DNA of 64,000 bases from Sodalis ligni (GTDB taxonomy: Bacteria > Pseudomonadota > Gammaproteobacteria > Enterobacterales > Enterobacteriaceae): positions 5,766,337 to 5,830,336 of the forward strand of contig NZ_CP075169.1 of the NCBI RefSeq assembly GCF_016865525.2, written 5' to 3'. Below, one piece after another: positions 58,686 through 64,000 of this stretch. Position numbers and translations under genes: made by a program. Position 1 is the first letter of the stretch; the number at the start of each line of letters is the position of its first letter. Below the pieces are notes generated by a model that was given only the letters and a program-made list of their open reading frames with translations, was not told where the DNA came from and ran no database searches.

Positions 58686-59633
58686 TTACTCGGCCCTGGT
58701 GTCAAAATGATTTTCCATTGCCTCGTTTGGTTCTGAACGGAGCATATCCACCACGAAGTCAATAAATGCCCGCACCTTTGCCGGCGCTAAATGCCTGGAA
58801 GGATAAAGCGCATAGAGCTGAAATTTCTCTCCCGACCAGTCGGTAAGCAGTGCTACCAGGCGTCCCTGTGCGATCAAGCCTTTGACCCCTCTCTCTTTAA
58901 TCCGGGCAATACCCGCGCCGGCAAGACATGCTCCCAATAGCGTACCGGCCTCGTTAACCAGCAGCCGGCTGGCGATTTTTACCGGAATGATCTTGCCGTC
59001 GGAAACATATTCCCACTCCAACGGCAGCCCCGTCATGGAACTGCGCATCTGGATACAGTCGTGTTGTATCAAATCCTCCGGCGTCCGGGGGTAACCGTGT
59101 TTCTGGATATATTCCGGCGAAGCCACGGTAACGGTATGTGTTTCCAGCAGTTTTCGCGCAATGAGTGAAGAAGACGGCGGCTGTCCGAAGCGCACGGCGA
59201 TGTCGAATCCTTCTGATACCAGATCGCCTAACTGATCGCGCACCGTAAGCTCAAGGAATAATCCGGGATAACGCTCCAAAAACGCGGTGAGATGGGGCGC
59301 CAGCATTCGCCCGGAGAAAAACGGATCGACATTGACCCGGAGCCGTCCGTGAACGGCCGTGGATGCGCCGCAGACCAGATTGACGGCATCGTCGATGCCC
59401 GCCAGCAGCGGGCTAATCTCTTCATAAAGCCGCCTGCCCTCATCAGTCAGCGTCACCGCGCGGGTTGTCCGATCGAATAAACGTACGCCGATGCCGGCTT
59501 CCAGGCGGCTCACCGCGCGGCTGACCCCCGAAGGCGTCATGCCCATTGCTTCGGCCGCGCGTGCGAAACTGCCGCTGTGCACTATTGCAGCCAATACGTT
59601 GATGTTGGAAAGCAGTCGTCCGTCAAAGCCCAT
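58686..59633 (-). CDS. LysR-type transcriptional regulator
   Basis: This 315-residue LysR protein has the N-terminal helix-turn-helix (VLAAIVHSGSFARAAEAMGM, PSGVSRAVSRLEAGIG). The substrate-binding domain has the DIAVRFGQPP and GACLAGAGIARI stretches of the common DmlR/AaeR-like group. It is divergent from the NmrA-like gene at 59775, with an imperfect palindrome GTGATTTAAAGTCAC at 59643-59657 between them as a likely binding site. Confidence 0.9.
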   Translation of the reverse strand: MGFDGRLLSNINVLAAIVHSGSFARAAEAMGMTPSGVSRAVSRLEAGIGVRLFDRTTRAVTLTDEGRRLYEEISPLLAGIDDAVNLVCGASTAVHGRLRVNVDPFFSGRMLAPHLTAFLERYPGLFLELTVRDQLGDLVSEGFDIAVRFGQPPSSSLIARKLLETHTVTVASPEYIQKHGYPRTPEDLIQHDCIQMRSSMTGLPLEWEYVSDGKIIPVKIASRLLVNEAGTLLGACLAGAGIARIKERGVKGLIAQGRLVALLTDWSGEKFQLYALYPSRHLAPAKVRAFIDFVVDMLRSEPNEAMENHFDTRAE

Positions 59634-59774
59634 GATTTACTCGTGATTTAAAGTCACTAAAGTTATGACCAGATACTCATTCTGTCAATATAGCGCCCAC
59701 TATATACTTTCCCCGGCAAAGAGTACCCGCCTTATCTGCTTTTTCTTCTTTTACGCTACATAGGAGCTCACTCA

Positions 59775-60641
59775 ATGTATGTCATTACGGGTATCACCGG
59801 AAAAGTCGGGGGAGCAACCGCGCGAAAATTGCTCAGTGAGCATCAGCCTGTGCGGGCCGTTATGCGGGATATCGGCAAGGCCGCGTACTGGCGGGCGCAG
59901 GGATGTGAAATCGCCATCGCCGACATGGATAATGCCCCCCAGCTCACCGAGGCATTCAAAGGCGCGACCGGCGTATTTATTCTCCCTCCCCCGGAATTTG
60001 ATCCCGCCCCGGGCTTCCCTGAAGCCAGAAAGGTCATTGCCGCCGTTTCCAGCGCCATCAAGGCGGCGATGCCGGAAAAGGCGGTTTGCCTTTCCACCAT
60101 CGGCGCTCAAGCCGTCCAAACCAATCTGCTGACGCAACGTACCCTGATGGAAAAAGAGCTGGCCGCATTAAGCGTGCCCGTCACCTTCCTGCGGCCTGGC
60201 TGGTTTATGGAGAATGCGGCGCTGGACATTGACGCGGCGCGCGATCGCGGCGTTATCCAAAGCTATTTACAGCCGCTGGACAAAGCCGTTCCGATGATTG
60301 CTACGGCTGATATCGGACGAGTGGCGGCAATGGTGCTGCAGCAGAGCTGGTCAGGACGACGGGTGGTGGAGTTGGAAGGGCCGCGGCGCGTCTCGCCGAA
60401 CGATATTGCCAAGGCTTTCGCCGATATACTGGGACGCCCGATTGTTGCAAAAGCGGTTCCGCGCGCGAGCTGGGAATCGCTGTTCCGGGCACAGGGCGCG
60501 CAGAACCCCCTGCCCCGAATACAGATGCTTGATGGCTTCAATGATGAATGGATTACGTTTGAAGGCAAAACAACAGACAGGTTTTTTGGTGAAGTCGAGC
60601 TTGATACGGTGTTACGCGGGATGTTATTGGAAGATGCATAA
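59775..60641 (+). CDS. NmrA-like NAD(P)-binding protein
   Basis: This is a 288-residue atypical SDR of the NmrA/quinone-oxidoreductase-2 type. The ATG follows AGGAG. The cofactor loop is ITGITGKVGGATA at the N-terminus; FLRPGWFMENA in the middle and ELEGPRRVSPNDIAKAF later are family features. No classical YxxxK is evident. It may be a redox sensor or reductase. It is probably controlled by the divergent LysR protein. Confidence 0.88.
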   Translation: MYVITGITGKVGGATARKLLSEHQPVRAVMRDIGKAAYWRAQGCEIAIADMDNAPQLTEAFKGATGVFILPPPEFDPAPGFPEARKVIAAVSSAIKAAMPEKAVCLSTIGAQAVQTNLLTQRTLMEKELAALSVPVTFLRPGWFMENAALDIDAARDRGVIQSYLQPLDKAVPMIATADIGRVAAMVLQQSWSGRRVVELEGPRRVSPNDIAKAFADILGRPIVAKAVPRASWESLFRAQGAQNPLPRIQMLDGFNDEWITFEGKTTDRFFGEVELDTVLRGMLLEDA

Positions 60642-60765
60642 TTAACGGGCATCCCATGGCGTTAATCCGGTTCATTGCTTAATTCATCCGGATTACGTTA
60701 AATTAGGCAATCCTACCCTGAGAAAGCAACCTGCCCGCTCATGAGCAGAAAGCGCCGAGGCCAGC

Positions 60766-61719
60766 ATGATTGTTGAACTGGGAGAAGAAGATCGAAAGCG
60801 TAGCAAAGACACAGAACGCGTCCGCGGAGAATTGGCGGAGAAAATCATGGCCTTCCTGGGCGGCCAAAATGAGCGCATGACCCCGGCATCAGGGCTTAGC
60901 TTTGCCCGGGTATGTGAATATACTCCGCCAATGTCCTATTTGTACGAACCCAGCCTGTCGCTGATTATACGTGGACGCAAAAGAGTGAAGCTGGGAGAAA
61001 CAACCTATATATATGATGAATCAAGGTTTCTGCTGACCTCGGTGAATCTCCCCACCGTCACGGAAGTTCTACAGGCCAGTGCCGAAGCGCCCTATATTTC
61101 GTTACTGATGCGGCTGGATTTGCAGATGGCGCGCCAACTGATGGCTGACATTGAACAGCACGGTCCTCATTCGCCGGTTAAAGGTCCCGGAATGGCAACC
61201 GGTCCGGCAACCCCTGAGCTTTTTGATGCCATTGCCAGACTCATCGCCATCTTTGATAAACCGCAGGATCTTCCTCATCTGGGAAAACTCATACAGCAGG
61301 AGATTCTTTATCGCATTCTCACCAGCCCGGCAGGGGGCAGGCTGCGCGAGACGGTTCTCACCGGCACCCGAAGCCACCGCACCGCCAAGGCGATTACCTG
61401 GCTTCGGGAAAACTTTGATAAACCGTTAAAAATGGCCGAACTGGCCGCATTCGTCGGCATGGGTCAATCAACGCTGCACCACCATTTTCGCATGGTGACC
61501 GCCATGAGCCCGCTGCAATATCAAAAACATCTGCGTTTGCACGAAGCCCGGCGCATGCTGATCGGGGAAAACGTAGATGCCGCCACGGCGGCAGTACGGG
61601 TCGGCTATGAAAGCGTCACCCAATTTAGCCGGGAATATCGGCGCATGTTCGGCGCGCCGCCGATCAAGGATGTGAAGGGGCTACGCGCCCCCGTCTTTAA
61701 CAATCCCAGCACATTCTGA
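60766..61719 (+). CDS. AraC-family regulator (YqhC-like)
   Basis: This 317-residue protein has an N-terminal AraC_N domain (YLYEPSLSLIIRGRKRVKLG, about residues 60-80) and a C-terminal AraC DNA-binding domain (MAELAAFVGMGQSTLHHHFR, AAVRVGYESVTQFSREYRRM). It resembles E. coli YqhC, which activates an aldehyde reductase gene. The gene ends 6 nt from the end of the converging alcohol dehydrogenase gene, a plausible partner. The start is uncertain because the ribosome site is weak. Confidence 0.88.
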   Translation: MIVELGEEDRKRSKDTERVRGELAEKIMAFLGGQNERMTPASGLSFARVCEYTPPMSYLYEPSLSLIIRGRKRVKLGETTYIYDESRFLLTSVNLPTVTEVLQASAEAPYISLLMRLDLQMARQLMADIEQHGPHSPVKGPGMATGPATPELFDAIARLIAIFDKPQDLPHLGKLIQQEILYRILTSPAGGRLRETVLTGTRSHRTAKAITWLRENFDKPLKMAELAAFVGMGQSTLHHHFRMVTAMSPLQYQKHLRLHEARRMLIGENVDAATAAVRVGYESVTQFSREYRRMFGAPPIKDVKGLRAPVFNNPSTF

Positions 61720-61725
61720 TGACCT

Positions 61726-62784
61726 TCATGGCAATGCCAGCGACGCCATATCAATCACAAAACGGTACTTCACCTCGCCATGTTCCATGCGTTCAAAGGC
61801 CTGATTAATGTCCTGTATGGGAATGATTTCACAGTCGGGAAGGATCCCTTTTCTGGCACAGAAATCCAGCATTTCCTGGGTTTGGGCAATCCCGCCCGAG
61901 GGTGAGCCGGTAATGCGCCGACGGCCCATTATCAGCGGCAGGGTGTTGAACCCAGCCATATCGCCCAAATTGCCGACAATCACCAGCGCACCCTCGACAT
62001 CCAGCAGTTGAACATAAGGCGACACATCATGGGAGACAGGAACGGTATCAATAATCACGTCAAAAGAAGCGTTTGCAGCCGACATATCTTCTGTTGACGT
62101 TGACAGCAGCATTTTCTCCGCGCCAAGGACCTTGGCCTCCGCCGCCTTTTCCGCGGTGCGGGTAATAACCGTTACTATGGCGCCAAGACCGGCGGCCAGC
62201 CGCACCGCCAAATGGCCAAGACCACCGATGCCGATAACACCGACCCGCGACCCCGGCCCGACATGCCAGGTACGTAACGGCGAGTAAACGGTGATACCTG
62301 CGCATAATAAAGGCGCAGCACGCGATGGATCGAGCCCGTCCGGCAATTTGAGGACAAACTCTTCACGCACGACGATATGCTTGGAATAGCCGCCACGGGT
62401 TATTTCACCACTGATACGATCGTGCCCATTATAGGTTACCGTCGGGTATTCCCGACACATCTGTTCCTCATCTCTGCGGCACTGGTCGCAATGCTGGCAG
62501 CTGTCAATAATGGTGCCCACCGCAACCCATTGACCTACGGCATGACGGGTAACGCCGGCGCCGGTTTCAACCACCCGGCCGATGATTTCATGGCCGGGCA
62601 CGCAGGGATAGGCCGTGGGTCCCCAGTCTTTCCAATCGTCCCGGCTTTGGTGAAGATCGCTATGGCATACGCCGCAGTATAAAATCTCGATAGCCACGTC
62701 ATTATCGCGCAAGGCGCGCCGCTCGAAAATAAATGGCGCCAGAGGCGTGTTCGCATTTAACGCCGCATAACCGATGGTTTTCAT
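61726..62784 (-). CDS. Zinc-dependent NADP alcohol/aldehyde dehydrogenase (YahK/CAD-like)
   Basis: This is a 352-residue medium-chain dehydrogenase. The catalytic zinc site is CGVCHSDLHQ and GHEIIGRV; the structural zinc has four Cys in CQHCDQCRRDEEQMC. The cofactor loop is GIGGLGHLA. It is close to E. coli YahK and cinnamyl-alcohol-dehydrogenase-like enzymes that reduce aldehydes with NADPH. AAAGGAGC precedes the ATG. Confidence 0.92.
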   Translation of the reverse strand: MKTIGYAALNANTPLAPFIFERRALRDNDVAIEILYCGVCHSDLHQSRDDWKDWGPTAYPCVPGHEIIGRVVETGAGVTRHAVGQWVAVGTIIDSCQHCDQCRRDEEQMCREYPTVTYNGHDRISGEITRGGYSKHIVVREEFVLKLPDGLDPSRAAPLLCAGITVYSPLRTWHVGPGSRVGVIGIGGLGHLAVRLAAGLGAIVTVITRTAEKAAEAKVLGAEKMLLSTSTEDMSAANASFDVIIDTVPVSHDVSPYVQLLDVEGALVIVGNLGDMAGFNTLPLIMGRRRITGSPSGGIAQTQEMLDFCARKGILPDCEIIPIQDINQAFERMEHGEVKYRFVIDMASLALP

Positions 62785-63100
62785 GAAACGCTCCTTTAAT
62801 CAAATGAGTTCCATGACACTACCTTATTCGTGTTTGCCTGCGTCAGCCCGATCCTTCCCGATTATTGCCCAAACCGCTTGTCGCTTCGCCATGCTGGCGC
62901 ATGCGATGGCGCGCTCATATCGTGGGGAATACAGATAACTTGAAAGGGTGGTTTACCGATTATTTACCCCCAACAAATTAACCTTAACTGAACAATATTT
63001 TGATTGATTGGCATAGCCATGCCCGTAAAATGTAAAGTCTCGCGGACCATGATAGTTTCCCGTTACTGGAAACACATTTATGCTATCAGGAGGATTTGCA
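62785..63100. other. Intergenic region
   Basis: This 316-nt space separates the divergent alcohol dehydrogenase and racemase-family genes. It holds their ribosome sites (AAAGGAGC; AGGAGGA). I see no other gene, hairpin or repeat that I can support. Confidence 0.5.
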
Positions 63101-63817
63101 ATGCCTTTGACAATCGGCGTGCTTGCCGGGATGGGACCACGTTCCACGGCCCCTTTCATCGATATGTTAGTTAGTACTTGCCAATCCTTGTACGGTGCGA
63201 AGGATGATATGGATTTTCCTAAAATGCACATCATCTCTCTACCGACGCCCTTTTATCCTGGCCGGGACCTAGACGATACAAAAATGATATTGGCGCTGCA
63301 AAGCGGCATTACCGATCTGGTGAAAGCGAAAGTGAATTTCATCGTGGTTCCATGTAATCTCGCACATCGGTATTTTGCCGATATTGAAGCGGCCGGTGCA
63401 GGCATCCCTATATTACATATGGCAGATTGCGCGATTGCAAAAATCCCGGATGCTACCAAAAACGTTGCAATCATTGGGACGGCGCCCACCATTGAGGCCG
63501 GTTTTTATCAGGAACGTCTTATCGCTGCCGGCTTAAAAGTCGTCTCGTCAGCAGGTCTGCTTGAACATACCACCGAACTCATAATACTGGTCAAAGAAAA
63601 AGGTTTTAAAGATAAAGCGGTAACAGCAAGCTGGCACTCCGTACTATCGGAAGCCGCGGCGCTCGGAGCGCAGGCGGGACTCGTTGCTTGCACTGACATC
63701 AGGCCGCTGATTTTTGATGGGCCAAAGCCCTTTGTCATGATAGATACCGCAGATAGCTTGGCGGAAGCCGCAATCCGTTACTTCATCTCTATAAAAGAAG
63801 GATATCAGGTTATTTGA
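63101..63817 (+). CDS. Aspartate/glutamate racemase-family protein
   Basis: The protein is 238 residues from the ATG at 63101 after a strong AGGAGGA; an earlier in-frame ATG at 63080 is less likely. It starts with the family signature TIGVLAGMGPRST. The two catalytic Cys are in VVPCNLAH (about residue 87) and VACTDIRPL (about residue 200). It probably interconverts an acidic amino acid or a relative such as hydantoin-type substrates. After it, 63818-64000 is AT-rich with no gene seen. Confidence 0.9.
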   Translation: MPLTIGVLAGMGPRSTAPFIDMLVSTCQSLYGAKDDMDFPKMHIISLPTPFYPGRDLDDTKMILALQSGITDLVKAKVNFIVVPCNLAHRYFADIEAAGAGIPILHMADCAIAKIPDATKNVAIIGTAPTIEAGFYQERLIAAGLKVVSSAGLLEHTTELIILVKEKGFKDKAVTASWHSVLSEAAALGAQAGLVACTDIRPLIFDGPKPFVMIDTADSLAEAAIRYFISIKEGYQVI

Positions 63818-64000
63818 TAGGATAGCTTTCCTGCATAAGGTATTTAGTAGATTTTTAAGTTATATAAATTCAAGAATTTGATGCTATCACCTTTATTCAA
63901 ATTTTATATATTTTAACTGCACGCACTGCCACTATTATAATATCGCCATAGTTATGTTCATAACGTACTGTGTTACTTATGCTGTCGAGCGCGCAAAGGA

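Noticed and set aside
1..64000. CRISPR arrays, tRNA or rRNA genes, prophage ends
   Set aside because: I saw no regularly spaced repeats, no tRNA-like cloverleaf with a CCA-type end, and no phage structural or integrase genes apart from the IS3 element.

Overview
The window looks like an accessory-rich piece of an enterobacterial chromosome (Enterobacterales). The best anchor is the 38.9-43.9 kb block, where BtsT, YjiX and YjiA follow each other as in Escherichia coli and YjiX has the same 67-residue length. The DNA is mostly GC-rich. AT-rich islands at about 34.3-36.5 kb, 46.5-48.5 kb and 58.2-58.6 kb look imported. Several genes are broken by single-base shifts and one by an insertion sequence. 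This fits a host-associated Sodalis-like or Pectobacteriaceae-like genome in decay, or homopolymer errors in the assembly; the sequence alone cannot separate these. No tRNA, rRNA or CRISPR array was seen.

Left third (1-29.9 kb): two paralogous minus-strand cassettes with the same order: small exported STN/TonB-C-like protein, ECF sigma factor, FecR anti-sigma/regulator, then a giant filamentous-haemagglutinin (FHA) type exoprotein. Cassette 1 (10.7 kb down to the left edge) carries a frameshifted exoprotein gene. Cassette 2 (29.9-14.9 kb) carries an intact 4156-residue exoprotein. Both exoprotein genes have the same spaced promoter-like motif about 110 nt before the start codon, and their secretion-domain DNA is about 98% identical over 520 bp. 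The inferred circuit is cell-surface signalling in which a soluble STN protein replaces a TonB-dependent receptor and controls adhesin expression. No TpsB transporter is in the window. Between the cassettes (10.9-14.9 kb) lie a GlxA-type regulator, a short run for an SDR enzyme, a Tat-exported DJ-1/PfpI protein and a DUF4440-like protein, and a small exported protein converging on the intact exoprotein gene.

Middle (30-48.2 kb): an SDR, a LysR regulator and a metallo-beta-lactamase-fold hydrolase; a minus-strand run of leaderless bacterial Ig-like (invasin Big_1-type) proteins, one of which seems split by a frameshift; a frameshifted AraC regulator divergent from an MFS exporter; the btsT-yjiX-yjiA run with yjiA cut in two by an IS3-family element; two TetR genes, one with a clear palindromic operator shared with a divergent NADP-binding oxidoreductase; and an AT-rich, apparently split gene of unknown function.

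Right (48.5-64 kb): an exported YVTN beta-propeller protein and a DUF305 protein, divergent from an OmpR/EnvZ-type two-component pair; a BhsA/McbA-like small protein; a 1695-residue protein with features of a host-directed toxin or effector (polar AT-rich N-terminus, central hydrophobic segments, C-terminal propeller-like repeats); then LysR/NmrA, AraC/alcohol dehydrogenase and an aspartate/glutamate racemase-family gene. The duplicated signalling-adhesin cassette and the giant toxin-like protein are the most interesting parts.
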